DNA from: Cacajao melanocephalus
Taxonomy: Eukaryota > Chordata > Mammalia > Primates > Pitheciidae
Reading direction: 5' to 3'
DNA: 64,000 nucleotides
NCBI GenBank assembly: GCA_963573385.1
Contig: CAUYLG010026897.1
Coordinates: 1 to 64,000 of the forward strand
In this document: positions 1 through 12,165 of the stretch, in pieces
How the letters are laid out: each line of letters begins with the position of its first letter
Position numbering within the stretch: position 1 is the stretch's first letter
Program-made: the position numbers and the translations under genes
Notes under the pieces: model-generated
Told to the model about the DNA's origin: nothing
Seen by the model: the letters and a program-made list of their open reading frames with translations, nothing else
The model's database searches: none

Positions 1-141
1 TGTGGCTCCTCCGCTGGGAATCTCCTAGTCTGTGGGCAACAAAAATTCGTCTGAAAGTGCGGTGTCCACTCGCTCTCTGCGCTTTCACTGGGAGCTACAA
101 TCCTGAGCTGTTGTTAATCGGCCATCTTGGATCTCTCTCCA
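1..141 (-). mobile_element. L1 5' UTR end (older L1PA/L1PB type), body off-window
   Basis: On the minus strand this reads as the start of an L1 5' UTR: GATCCAAGATGGCCGATTA near 140-120, then a tract about CAGCTCCCAGTGAAAGCGC. The 5' end lies near 141, so the rest of the element must extend to the left of the window. The AGATCC start and the GAGCGAGTGGACACC motif fit older L1PA/L1PB-type promoters better than the youngest L1PA ones. Only the promoter tip is visible. Confidence 0.8.
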
Positions 142-366
142 TAGTTACTTTTTAATATGCATTCAATCATTTACTTCTAACAGTTACATAAGGTAGACTT
201 TATGATCACCTGCATTATACAGATGAGAAATCAGATTTGGAGAGGGCTATCCAGCACAAAGTTTACATAAGTAAACAGTAAACAGACTTAACTGGGGAAG
301 CTTTTTTATCCTTAATCTTCACTCTATGACCTAATGCTCTAAGATAAGAACTAGCTGCCTTCAGCC

Positions 367-408
367 AGTCTCATTAAAACCTTTTGACCTTCCAAAAGGT
401 TTGAGACT
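367..408. repeat. interrupted palindrome
   Basis: AACCTTTTG (378-386) and CAAAAGGTT (393-401) form a 9-bp stem with a 6-nt loop. AGTCTCA (367-373) and TGAGACT (402-408) continue the pairing after a 4-nt bulge. No known MITE family is recognised. Confidence 0.75.
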
Positions 409-708
409 ATAATCTTAAAACTTCCCAATATTTCCCTTAATGTTTTGCCAACCACCTCGAGTGAATCTCAGCAGTGTGCATTATTGAATAACAGCATCTC
501 ATAAATATTTCAATCAGTAAACCATTAATGAAAATTTGAGAAAGAAATGTGAATAAAGGTTATTATCTGAATGCCTTCTATTGACAGGTGGATAAAGCGT
601 CTATGAAATTAAAAACAAAAGTAGACAAGTGTCAGCATTAAAACATACACAGCAATTATTACCAACTTGGAAGAAAATCTTGGGGATAATAACGGTGTAC
701 TTTAAAAA

Positions 709-729
709 AAAAGTACTGTCAGTACTTTT
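709..729. repeat. 21-bp near-perfect palindrome
   Basis: AAAAGTACTG (709-718) and CAGTACTTTT (720-729) are exact reverse complements around a single T. Confidence 0.85.
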
Positions 730-1239
730 GATGACCTAGAAGATAATATTGCATGCAAAAACACAGATATCCACAAATGTTAGTCAGAAATTGATTTTTA
801 AAATTTAACTGTGAATGCATAGAATTTTTGAAATGATTTAACCAATTTCCTTACTTTCATTTGCCTAATTATATGTTTATAAAATGATTTATAATATAAA
901 AATGTATATCCCAACTTTCTTTCTGACAAAGCTAAATAAAGTCCTATCAAACAATCTTCCAGGGAATAACAAGTATAAACTTCATAAAAAGTACAAAACA
1001 CACTGTCGGATTAAGAAAAGACACTGGAAAACAATCAAAAGTGGGTATTTCCTAGAGAGGGGTTGACAACTTGGAAGAATATAATGAGTTGAATTTATTA
1101 GTTTTATAGGTTTAACCTGAGAGAAGACCTCAACCAGTTCACTCTGTAAGAAAACCTGCATATTTTCTAGACTAGAGAAACTCAGAGGACAGAATTTACA
1201 TAAACCACAGCAGCTGTAAAGTTAAGGGAAAATTCCAGA

Positions 1240-1575
1240 AAGATGAGAGGCAGAGCCCTAACTTCTATGCATATACTCTGCTGCAAATCTCTGGCTGAAC
1301 TCTAAGATTTGCATATGTAGGGAAAACTTCAGGCACTCAAGCTAAGGACAAATGAACTGAACTAAGGTTTGAGCTACCAATGGAATGCCAACAGACAGAC
1401 AGTTTGAGCCCAATCAAGTAAATTGCCAGCTAAAACAACCAGAAAAAGAACTTTTTTTAAGGAATACTACAACAGAATCTGAAGTCTTCATCACATAAAA
1501 ATTCCAATGTCCTAGATATGATTAAAAAAAATCCTTCACACAAAAAGAAACAGGAAAATATGATCTTCGAATCAG
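1240..1575 (+). mobile_element. probable L1M/HAL1-type 5' region fragment
   Basis: The part at 1470-1575 (AACAGAATCTGAAGTCTTCA, then AATGTCCTAGATATGATTAA and CAGGAAAATATGA) resembles the sequence just upstream of or at the start of ORF1 in old L1M/HAL1 elements. The stretch before it is compatible but weaker. The fragment is heavily decayed and has no usable ORF. Confidence 0.45.
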
Positions 1576-1790
1576 ATAGATGAGAGCTTAAGCCTTAGGA
1601 CTAGCCATGGGATCTTGGACGAGTTTCTTAGTTTTCCTAAGCTTATAATTTCTTATCTAAAGTATTTTCTATTTTTTAAAAAATCTGACATCAACCTCAT
1701 TTTATGAAGTTTTGTGAGAATCAAATGCAATAATACATAGAGTATCTGGTACATAATAGCATTAATCTGATATTAATAAAGTACTTAGTC
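1576..1790 (+). mobile_element. MIR SINE
   Basis: Sense-oriented MIR. GGGATCTTGGACGAGTTTCT matches the CORE segment, followed by AACCTCATTTTATGAAG and GAGAATCAAATGCAATAATA near the 3' end. It is ancient and strongly diverged. Confidence 0.75.
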
Positions 1791-2310
1791 AACTCAGAGC
1801 AGTGGGTTGGGGTTCATCTTCCAAAGATATGAATTAGTAATGCTTATTTAAACTAACTAAATTACCAGAGAGAAATTCTATGACACAAGTTGGAAACTGG
1901 CTTGACATTATAAGATTTCGACACCATTGCTTCCATCTTGAGTTGGATTACATAAATATGCCTTTTCTAGTTCTTAGGAAATTTAGGCTAATATGGTTAT
2001 CCCCCTCATCCTCAGTGAAATAGTCATTAGAAATTATTCTGTATTTATTAAATGATTTGTTTTTAAAAATGCTTGGAGAAAAAGGGAGACTTCCTGGTAC
2101 ATTAAAATGTGTGTTTGTTAACATTCAAAACATAAAAGATTATAAAATTGATATATTTTAATGAATATAGTTTCCTCACTTAGCTCATTTTCTAGCGCTA
2201 TATTACCATTAATGACCAGCTTACAGTTTCTATTCAGATTGATCAGCCTTTTGGAGCAGTTGAAGGAAGTAACTTTCCGGTGATTCTTCAACAGGACAAC
2301 ATAGTACATT
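1791..2310. other. unannotated noncoding stretch
   Basis: Moderately AT-rich; no repeat, RNA gene or convincing coding frame recognised. Confidence 0.5.
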
Positions 2311-2660
2311 AGAACCAGTTGGAATTTGGAATTAGAGTAATAGTTGAATCCCAGTTCATTTATTTACTAGCTGCGTAGCTTAGAAAAAAAAAATATATAT
2401 ATATATATATATTTTGAGACGGAGTCTAGCTCTGTCATCCAGGTTGAAGTACAGTGGCGCGATCTCGGCTCACTGCAACCACCGCCTCCCAGGTACAAGT
2501 GATCTTAGAAAAATTTTTTAACCTCTTTGAGTCTTGGGTAAAATAAGGTTATAGATACTTCCCTACAGTTCTTAGTATGTATGTATAGATGAGTGTGTGT
2601 GAGGGTCCAGTGAAATAATAAGTATAAAGATGCTTTATAGGTGTTTACAATTTCCACTGG
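2311..2660 (+). mobile_element. MIR SINE split by an Alu
   Basis: The left part, 2311-2388, ends in TTTACTAGCTGCGTAGCTTAG. The right part, 2514-2660, resumes with AACCTCTTTGAGTCTTGGGT, the usual next MIR segment. The interruption is a short Alu with a duplicated target site. Confidence 0.7.
2389..2503 (-). mobile_element. 5'-truncated Alu inserted in a MIR
   Basis: Antisense Alu 3' end, beginning TTTTGAGACGGAGTCTAGC and stopping at CGCCTCCCAGGTACAAGTGA. Only about 90 bp of the right arm is kept. CTTAGAAAAA occurs on both sides (2379-2388 and 2504-2513) and is the TSD. The poly-A tail has degenerated into an AT dinucleotide tract. Confidence 0.85.
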
Positions 2661-3311
2661 TGAAACACCAAGAGGCAAGATTATCAAGTTCAGCTGTACT
2701 ATGGCTGGAAAAAAAGTGAAAATGTTTGGAGACTTTTCTAAATCTTTCTCATTTTTGTTTCATATTCACTCCCCAGATAAGAATCAGAGTGATTTTAATA
2801 ACGCCTTAATCAGCTCATCTCTTCCTTTAGGCTGGCTAAGATTTAAACCTAAAGTGTCTCCTTTAAAACATCTCTACTCCTTTAAAACATTAATCATCAA
2901 TTAGAACACATTCAGCAAGACCACTGACACTTTTCACACCATGAATTGAATTCTCCTTGTAATAGAAAACTGAACCAATATCTTATTGTCATATCAAACT
3001 CAGTTATTTTTGCTCAAGTTCAATATAGAACAAAGGTCAACTGAAAAACAAAGCAAAAGTCAAATAACAACCAGAGAGAATTTTAAGTTGAGAAGGCATG
3101 TTATGTGAACTTGCTATTAACTGACCATGCCATCCAGGACTTAATCTTTATTCAAAAATTTCTGTGATACTGTTTTGTATTGAAGAGGTCCTGCTGGGAG
3201 ACGATGATGGTGAATTCTGGATGATCAATTGGGCCCATCTAGATTCAATCATTTCTTGTTCAAAAACACTTCAATAGGGTCTTTATTGAAGTCTTATAAA
3301 CAAGGCTTCGG
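2661..3311. other. unannotated noncoding stretch
   Basis: No repeat family or convincing gene recognised. The short ORF at 2641-2904 has no supporting features. Confidence 0.5.
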
Positions 3312-3746
3312 TATTCATCTCCCAGGGCTGCCATACCAAATTATCACAGAGTGGCCAACAGATATGTGTTGTTCCACAGTTCTGGGGGCCAGAAGTCTGA
3401 AACTGAGGTGTGGGCAGGGCTTCTGCCTTCTCGGACTTCTGGAGGGGAAAGAGGAGGGGAGATTCTGTTTCATGGCTCTCTCCAGCTTCTGGTGGCCATG
3501 GGCTATCTTTGCTTGTTGACGCATTGCTCTGACATCAGCCTCACCCTTCATGTGGGGTTCTACCTGTGTGCCTTCTCTGTTCCCCGTGTGTGTTCTCCTT
3601 GTCTGATAGTGGATTCAAAGCCTGCCCTACTCTAGTTTGATGTCATCTTAAATTACATCAGCACAGACCCTATTTCCAAATAAAGTCACATTCTGAGATT
3701 CTGGTTGAACCTACATTATGGGGGCCATGACTCAATCCAGTATAGC
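3312..3746 (-). mobile_element. MLT1-type MaLR solo LTR
   Basis: Antisense MaLR LTR. Key stretches are CCCAGGGCTGCCATACCAAA, the CACAGTTCTGGGGGCCAGAAG segment shortened here to its core, and CCTATTTCCAAATAAAGTCA. It ends in a degenerate TCAATCCAGTATAG edge. It is a regulatory remnant of an endogenous retrovirus-like element, with no internal coding region attached. Confidence 0.8.
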
Positions 3747-4489
3747 TTTTCTTGGGAAAAATGAAAACATGTGACTGGAAAGTATGTACAAAGTAATTTT
3801 ATCCCTCTGCTATCTAGGGAAAAAAAAAATGCTTTGTCTTGGTAACTGGAAAGTACTCACTGCAGTGGCTGTAGCTTTCTTTAACTTGCTGTGTTGACCG
3901 AAAGGCCATGCTTCTAAGTGATGGAAAATTTTCCAGGCCTGTATCCTCTCTCTTCACCTGCTCTTACTTTTCCTGTGCCAACAAAAAGAGAGAAAGGCTT
4001 ATGTCAGGTTCTTTCTCAAAGGGGACATTAAACTGCTGGGGCTCAATAAGAGTCCTCAACTATGTCATTCCACTGGCATTATCTCCACGGGAATCCAAAT
4101 AATGAATGATAGTGCCTTACATAGTACTAGTAAAGAGAAAGAACTAGATTTATTTTTATCAAATCTAAATATGAGATATTTCTTTCAAGAAGGACCTTAT
4201 GTTGGGGAAAAAAGGGAGTTGAGTAAATTGGCAGACGATATGGTAAGAAATCACTCAATTTACAAATTCAGTTGACTAAGAATTTCCCACACCACTTTCA
4301 TGGACCAAGCTCTATGTGTTGCAGAATTGATAAGCCATGCTAAAGGTTTAAATGGAATTTGTCTGGTCCACATATAAAATATGCTGATTCTGAGCAACAT
4401 CATGTGCCTAATCCCATATTCTTCTAATTTACTTGGCTCTTTACAGTTTTAAAAACATTAGCGATCACATGTGTACCAGTGAACAAATA
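3747..4489. other. unannotated noncoding stretch
   Basis: No repeat family recognised; only short unsupported ORFs. Confidence 0.5.
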
Positions 4490-4672
4490 GTAATAATGAT
4501 AGCTACCATTATTTATTGAGTACCTACTGTATTCTAGGCATCATAATTTGCATTCAACATATGTTACTAAATTCGACCTATGAGGCAAGAGTTATCATCT
4601 CAATTTTGTAAATGAGAAAATTTAGGCTTTTAAACACCATGTCTTTTTCCATCATGCTACACTGCCTTACCA
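4490..4672 (-). mobile_element. MIR SINE
   Basis: Antisense MIR: ATTTATTGAGTACCTACTGT, CTATGAGGCAAGAGTTATCA and TTTTGTAAATGAGAAAAT in the expected order, ending at TGCTACACTGCC. Confidence 0.8.
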
Positions 4673-4807
4673 TTCCCGACACAGATACAGGTGAGACGCC
4701 TTATAAAGCCTACTCAAAATACTGGCTCCCATCTCACCAGGGCCACAAAGTTAATAGCTTCTAATGTAACATTCACATAATTTGTCAGATTTTTGTTATT
4801 TCCTGAA

Positions 4808-4955
4808 ACAAAATCAAAGTGAATAACTTAGTCTCTCTAAAGCCTCAGTTTCCTCACCTGTCAAGTAGGAAAAATAATGCTCATCCTCCAGGGTGGTCAT
4901 ATAGAAGGTTGTCATGAGAAGAGTTCAATAAGTTGAGGTTATAATTATGTCCACA
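4808..4955 (+). mobile_element. MIR SINE
   Basis: Sense MIR: TAGTCTCTCTAAAGCCTCAG, TTTCCTCACCTGTCAAGTAG and GGTTGTCATGAG are in the consensus order. Confidence 0.75.
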
Positions 4956-5454
4956 GTGCTTTAGCAATGGTCCATCCTTCAGAGGGGCTACTCTCACAAC
5001 TCTTTCCCTAAATATTATGGCATAGTCATTGCCTGTTTCTGAGAGCAGGGTGTGCAGGCGGTCAGGAGACAGGAGTTGGAGCTGGGAGAGAAGGGGCTTA
5101 GGGCCACAGATAATCTTCAATAACTTCAACACGTTCTTGAAATTACCTTGTGAAGACGTAGACTACTCTGTCATTCTACTCAAATTTCCAGATAGTGCTG
5201 AGTTAGGATAACTTAGGACTCATAGCTTCTGCTACTGGACAGGAGAGAGGTGGCTGGGGGAAGACAGCAGGACCCCAGCAAGATATATTCAAGGCACGTC
5301 CAAGATCTAGCTTAGCAATTCCTTTATTAATTATACAAATAAATAACTTCACTGAGAATAAATATATTGCAACAGTAACCTGCAGCAGGAAAATTTTGTT
5401 CACTGATTTCTCCGTTTAAATCTATATCATCTGAATCCCCCTGGTCCCACAGAC
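4956..5454. other. unannotated noncoding stretch
   Basis: Somewhat higher GC around 5030-5110; no repeat or gene recognised. Confidence 0.45.
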
Positions 5455-5600
5455 TCTCAGATTTGAAAAAGACTTTAGAGACCATTTCATTTAAAAATAA
5501 ATATTCATTTTGTGGACAGAGTAATTAGAGTTCATGATTAAATGGTTTGCCAAAGATCACATAGTTAATTTAGAAACGCTAGACCTAGAAACTCATGGTT
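5455..5600 (-). mobile_element. MIR-superfamily SINE remnant
   Basis: AAAAAGACTTTAGAGACCAT, GGTTTGCCAAAGATCACATA and GTTAATTTAGAAACGCTAGA follow the antisense MIR/MIR3 layout, with strong decay. Confidence 0.5.
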
Positions 5601-5628
5601 TTTTAAAAATATGAAGATATTCTCAAGA

Positions 5629-5825
5629 CAGGGTTTTTCAACCACGATGTATTGATACTTGGGGCTGGATGATAATTTGTTATAGGGGAATGTCATGTGC
5701 ACTGTGGGATGTTTAGCAGTCTCTCCCTGCTCAAGAGATACAAGGAACAACCTCCAGCCCCTCAGCATCGCAGTCTAAAATGTCTCTACGTGTTGCCCGT
5801 GAGTTAAAATTGCTCCAGTGAAAGA
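5629..5825 (+). mobile_element. hAT-Charlie nonautonomous MITE (MER20-like)
   Basis: Begins CAGGGTTTTTCAACC and carries the diagnostic stretches GGGCTGGATGATAATTTGTT, TGGGATGTTTAGCAGTCTCT and AAAATGTCTCTACGTGTTGC. The right terminal inverted repeat has decayed. A second element of the same family lies in opposite orientation at 20599-20822. Confidence 0.75.
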
Positions 5826-6094
5826 TGACTACCTTAAGGCTTATGTTGGAAATCAAATGAAATAATGAGCATGCTTCATAATGAATTATTGCTTAACAAA
5901 CAACGAAGTGTTGGATATCTTCCAGTGATTGTTATTAGGTGCAGGGATTCTGTTGCTGAGTGTTGTTTTCACTCTCTCATGTAGGAAGTACTTAGGCGAG
6001 GGTGAGATAAAGCCCCAGTGTGGAAAAGGGAACAAGAGAGCTCATGTGGCCTTTGGAATTAAACCATGGGATCAACTCAGAATGGATGAGATCA

Positions 6095-6436
6095 AATGTC
6101 TCCTATGCCTGTTATGCCCTTGCCTATTCATCTTCAGGCCATTAATTCTCAAGCAGTCGCTCTTCAAGGAAGCTTTGCTGAAGTCTTCACCCTGGGTCTG
6201 GGGTTGATTGCCTTTTTCCATATTGCCAAGCTCCATATACATTTCTTCACTGTTGCACTCACTGCACTTAGTTATGATGATTTGTTTACATGCCTGTCTC
6301 CCCCTGTAGACACAGATCTTACAGGAAGTGATTAAGTTTGATTTGTCTTTATATACTTACCAACTCATGCAATGAATGACCTACAAGGTGATCAATTAAT
6401 ATGTGATGAATAGGTAAATGAGTGATGAAATGATTT
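6095..6436 (+). mobile_element. L2 3' end
   Basis: Sense L2: CCTGTCTCCCCCTGTAGACA near 6292, then a degenerate tail resembling TGCTCAATAAATATTTGTTG followed by GAATGA-like repeats (GATGAATAGGTAAATGAGTG). The inverted L1 at 6451 landed at its 3' end. Confidence 0.6.
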
Positions 6437-6438
6437 TT

Positions 6439-6450
6439 AAAAATAAAATG
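6439..6450. repeat. TSD (left copy) of the inverted L1
   Basis: AAAAATAAAATG here and at 7799-7810 flank the whole two-part L1. Part of the match is A-rich, so chance contributes. Confidence 0.6.
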
Positions 6451-7012
6451 TGTAAGAGTTCTCTTTTCTCCATATCCATACCAGCATTTTTTATAATAGC
6501 CATTCTAACTGGGGTGAGATAATACCTCATTGTGGTTTTGATATTTATCATTTAATTATCATTTTCTGATAATTAATGATAGTGAGAATTTTTTTCATAT
6601 ACATGTTGGCCATCTGCATGTCTTCCTTTAAAAAACTTTATTCAGACCTTTTTCTCATTTTTAAATCAGATGATTTGTTTTGCTATTGAGTTAATTAAGT
6701 TCCTTATATATTCTGGATGTTAACCCCTTGTCAGATGAGTAGTTTGCAAATATTTTCTCCTATTCTGTAGATTGTCTTTTCTCTCTGTTGTTTCCTTTCC
6801 TGTGCAGAAGCTTTTTAGTTTGATGTAATCCCACTTGTCTATTTTTGCTTTTGTTGCCTATGCTTTTGGAGACTTGTCCAAAAATCTCTTGACCAGACCA
6901 ATGTTATAAAGCATTTATCCTACGTTTTCTTCTTTAATTTTAAATCTTTGAGTCTTAAAGTTAAGTCTCTAATACGATTTGAGTTGATTTTTTGTGTATG
7001 GTAAATTGTGTA
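6451..7012 (-). mobile_element. inverted 5' segment of an L1M-type element
   Basis: Antisense to the late ORF2 region: GCCATTCTAACTGGGGTGAG, CCTTGTCAGATGAGTAGTTT and GTGCAGAAGCTTTTTAGTTT. In L1 coordinates its left edge ends next to the base where the sense segment starts, as expected for a twin-primed inversion. ORF2 is full of stops. The exact junction lies within 7003-7015. Confidence 0.85.
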
Positions 7013-7798
7013 TAATGTTGGTGGTAATGTAAATTAGTACAACTGTTATGAAAAACAATATAGAGGTTTCTCAAAAAACTATGACCCAGCAATCCTACCA
7101 CTAGGTATACACCCAAAGAAAATACAATCAGTATGTCAAAGAGATATCTGTAGTCCCATAATTATTACAGCACTATTCAAAATAGTCAAGATATGGAATC
7201 AACCTAAATGTCCATCAACAGATGAACAAATGAAGAAAATATAATATATATATATGCACAAAGGAATACCATTCATCCATAAAAAATACTGGAATCCTGT
7301 GATTTGTCAACATAGATGATCCTGGAGGACACTGTTAAATGAAATAAGCCAGACAAGAAAAAAAAAACTTGTCAAACAAAGCAAACACTGCATGATCTCA
7401 CGTATTTGTTGAATCTAGAAAAGTTGATTTCATAGAAGTAGAGAATAGAATAGTGGTTACCAGAGGCTGGAGAGGGTAGGGAACTGGAGGGATAGGAAAA
7501 GATTGGTCAATGGGTCCAAGGTAGAGTTAGGTAGGAGGAATGAGTTCCGGTGTTCTATTGCGCTGTTGGGTGACTATGGCTAACAATATTGTATTGTATA
7601 TTTCAAAATAGCTAGAAGTGAGGATTTGGAATGATCTTAACACAAAGAAATGATGAATGTATGAAAGTAAATACCAAATGATGAATATATATCTATCTGT
7701 ATGATAGATACCCTAATTTGATTTTTATGCAATGTATATATGTATCAAAACATCACACTATACCCCATAAATATGTAGACTTATTATGTGTCAATTAA
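7013..7798 (+). mobile_element. sense 3' segment of the same L1M-type element
   Basis: Starts GTTGGTGGTAATGTAAATTA and runs through TACACCCAAAGAAAATACAA, ATGATCTCACGTATTTGTTG and AGAATAGTGGTTACCAGAGG, then a 3' UTR ending TATGTGTCAATTAAAAAAAT. It includes the ORF2 3' end and the 3' UTR. Together with 6451-7012 it is one insertion. Confidence 0.88.
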
Positions 7799-7810
7799 AA
7801 AAATAAAATG

Positions 7811-8313
7811 ACTGGACAAGCTTTAGAAATATGCAGTCTATTTACTTTAAATTATGAATAGAACAAAGAGTTCCCAGGACAGGCAAACATTTTTCTCTGA
7901 ATTCAGCTGGACTAAGAGGAAAGTCAGCAAGTAACTGCCGACAGCATCAATTCAAACAGTTTTCTGAAACATCTCTGAATAAAAAAATGTGTACAAGTGT
8001 GTATTATGAGATGAAATTAATCTAAAAGATTCTATTTTATGAAGGAGTATGTGGCTAAAGGAAATACTAGTTAAGTCAGGCTCAAGTAATAACAGATGGT
8101 CTCTAAACTCCCTTCTTAGGAAGATAGATCCATTTCCCTGCTAAGCATTATTTAGCCAAGAGGGATATGCAACATTGGACCAGAGAGGAACCCCTGGAAC
8201 AACAGAAGCTGAGCACAGCCATGGACTCCTACTTCTATTGCATCCCTAACCCACCTCACGCCCATGCAGAGCTCAACTTCTCCTCTCAAGAAGTAGTGAG
8301 CAAATATTTAAAG
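7811..8313. other. unannotated noncoding stretch
   Basis: No repeat recognised; a 61-codon ORF at 8167 overlaps the start of the following Alu and has no support. Confidence 0.5.
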
Positions 8314-8451
8314 AATATCATTCTGGCTGGATGCAGTGGCTCATGCCTGTAATCCCAGCAGTTTAGGAGGCCAAGGAAGGTGGATTACTTAAGGTCAGTA
8401 GTTCGAGCTCAGCCTAGCCAACATGGTGAAACTGTCTCTAATAAAAAAAAT

Positions 8452-8452
8452 A

Positions 8453-8486
<34 letters not shown>

Positions 8487-8564
8487 TATTATATATATAT
8501 ATATTATATAATATATATATTGTATATATTATATATATAATATATATATAATATATATAATATA
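8452..8564. repeat. CA then TA microsatellite inside the Alu linker
   Basis: A CA tract to about 8485 is followed by an irregular TA tract (ATATATTATATAATATATAT type). It lies exactly where the Alu A-rich linker should be. Confidence 0.9.
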
Positions 8565-8754
8565 TATTATTTCACATTCTGAGCTCCAACAAGCACTAGG
8601 CAGTAGACCAAACACACACATATGCTTTGTGCCCATAAATATGAAAATGGCATTAGTCAGTCTAAGTTTTTCTTTTGTATTTTTCAAGACTTGTCAATTG
8701 CAAATGAATAGGTCTTATTTGTAGAGAAAGAACAGATTTAAAATGACAAAATCA
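8565..8754 (-). repeat. 190-bp inverted copy of 10081-10267
   Basis: The reverse complement of 10081-10267 matches this segment base for base apart from about 4 substitutions and a 3-bp indel (TTA near 8653). Shared landmarks are TTCACATTCTGAGCT, CACTAGGCAGTAGACC and AAGACTTGTCAATTGC. Similarity stops at both ends in TA-rich sequence. It is not a recognised transposon. Confidence 0.93.
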
Positions 8755-10080
<1,326 letters not shown>

Positions 10081-10267
10081 TGATTTTGTCATTTTAAATC
10101 TGTTCTTTCTCTATAAATAAGACCTATTCATTTGCAATTGACAAGTCTTGAAAAATACAAAAGAAAAACTTAGACTGACTGCCATTTTCATATTTACGGG
10201 CACAAAGCGTATGTGTGTGTTTGGTCTACTGCCTAGTGCTTGTTAGAGCTCAGAATGTGAAATAATA
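10081..10267 (+). repeat. probable source of the inverted copy at 8565-8754
   Basis: TGATTTTGTCATTTTAAATC at the left and GAATGTGAAATAATA at the right mark the ends of the shared segment. It is embedded in ordinary unique sequence rather than microsatellite, so it is more likely the template than the copy. Confidence 0.85.
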
Positions 10268-11254
10268 GTCACTTGACAAACCTCTAACTTGTAAGGGGCA
10301 GAATAAACACTTTCCAAGAATACTCTGCAGAATGGTTAGCTCCATACTACCCTGTGCAGGGTAGATTTGGAAGTGCTGTATAAAGCTGAAATAAACACCT
10401 GAGTTATAAATAGTGAGATGATCAATGCAGTCAAGTAAATGTTGAGATCCAAAAAAACATCTGGTGAGTTTTCACGTTCTCACCTGCCATCTCTCTGCTG
10501 TTGTCGTCTTCCAAACAGTGCTCAAATTGGTTTCTTCTAAACTGGAGGAAAGAAAAGCTTCCGAGCGGTTCAGCAAATATCCCAGCTTTGCTGACAAAAC
10601 CAAGTAACTAATAGTGCTATCTCTTCATTGACAGCTGCTGCCTCCGTCGTCAAGGTCTGTCAGCCGCCTCCTCTCAGGTGTGCACGCACTTCTGAAACCT
10701 GTGCCTCCACCCCTGCCATTCACTCTGTGCCTCTAATGGGCAGCAGAGCTTCTTTGTTACCGTGCATCAGCACGGAGTTGTCAAGGAAAATGGTTGACCC
10801 TAGGAAAAAGAAAGACAATAAAGCTTCAGTCACAGGGTTTTCACAAAAGTGCAGCCACATTTCAAAGCCAAACTATCCGACGTAAAGGCAGAGCACAGCT
10901 GTACCTTCCCAGTGATGGAGCCCAGGAAGTGCCAGGCACATCTGTTAGCTGCTGTTTGGTTTCAATAGCAAACCTGCCAGAGTTCTCCATCAGCAGTTGT
11001 TCAGCTCCGCTAAAGCTGTCATCCCACCAGGTAGTTAAGCTACCTGTGATGCTCCACACCACCCTTTGTTGGGGGAATATAAAATTGTGGCAGAGAGTGT
11101 TTAAATATTTTTCTCATGGATGTCACGTATTAACTATCATGGCTGAATTCTTAGATTTCTGTTTTGTAATGATTGATATTTTTATTGTATTTCATGGTTT
11201 ATAAATCACTCTCCTATATATGATCTTTTCATTTTGGTCACCAACCAGTGAAAG
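10268..11254. other. unannotated stretch, locally GC-richer
   Basis: Holds overlapping ORFs at 10628-10885 and 10794-11204 (136 codons), but no homology is recognised and there is no start context, splice pattern or repeat that explains them. The part at 10640-10760 is GC-richer than its surroundings. Confidence 0.45.
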
Positions 11255-11400
11255 GTGACTATTTTTATATAAATGCAGAAATAAAGTCTCACTGAGGTTA
11301 AGTAAAATTTGCCTGTATTACTCAAAAAAGAGAGGGCCAAGACTCCAATCCTGGACCTCTGATTTCAAATCTTGCTGTCTTCCAATCTTGGAAGGCACAG
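11255..11400 (-). mobile_element. MIR-like remnant
   Basis: CACTGAGGTTAAGTAAAATT, GGGCCAAGACTCCAATCCTG and TTGCTGTCTTCC follow antisense MIR order weakly. Confidence 0.4.
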
Positions 11401-11939
11401 CTCAGCAACTGGGTTTCTCAGGTTCTAACTTCATTTGTTAGGCCTTGTATTCCTGCAAAAATTATCCTGAAAAATATCTAATTTGAGACATTTTTGAGGA
11501 TTACCGAATCTGCATATTATATAATGTGCACATGCACACACATGCACCCTTACGTATGTATGTGCACGTGTATTAAACTATTGAGCTTTTTAAAGGTTTT
11601 CAAGCAAAACCATAACAGACAAGTTGAAAATCTGTATCATACTTGGGAATGAAGATGAGAGATGTGTGGCTCCAAGAACTAGGAGATATGGAAGATACCA
11701 GATCCAACGTAACTGCTCCTGGACCAGATCTTACTCAATGATGTTGGCACATCCAAAGAAAGAATATGCCATTTTAAATGAATGGTGAGCACACACAAAA
11801 AAAAGAAACTGAGAAAGGAAAACTGTCTTTACTCTGGTGGAGGGAGGAACTAGAGGATCCTTCTTTGCAGGGAGGTGGGTGCCAAAGTGCTTCACCCAAC
11901 AAATAATAGTTGCAGCAGTCCTGGTGCTTTGTCTGAGTA
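11401..11939. other. unannotated noncoding stretch
   Basis: Contains a short purine/pyrimidine alternating patch (CACATGCACACACATGCACC near 11530). No repeat family or gene recognised. Confidence 0.45.
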
Positions 11940-12165
11940 TGCAGAGATAAATGAGGCATAGAGGTGTTTTCCTGGAGCTCACAGAAAATAAAGCAAGCAG
12001 CCAACAGACCATTATGGTACAGTGTGAAAAGTGCAATGAGAGGGACATTCAGAGAGCCACGGGAAGCCAGTGGAGGGACATCAGTTTAATCAGAGCATTC
12101 CAAGGGTTTAAGAAAGAACCTAAGAGCAGAAAACTCTGGGAAAGGAAAACAGTAAGTGTGTCATG
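11940..12165 (-). mobile_element. L2-like remnant
   Basis: GCAGAGATAAATGAGGCATA, TTCCTGGAGCTCACAGAAAA and GGTACAGTGTGAAAAGTGCA resemble the antisense L2 3' region. Divergence is high and the family call is tentative. Confidence 0.45.

Larger units (their letters stand above)
142..1239. other. AT-rich stretch with no recognisable gene
   Basis: No interspersed repeat is recognised and no ORF longer than 67 codons is present. It holds two perfect-stem hairpin sequences, at 367-408 and 709-729, described separately. Confidence 0.6.

Noticed and set aside
10794..11204. 136-codon plus-strand ORF
   Set aside because: No domain, no splice bracket, and it overlaps another ORF in a different frame.
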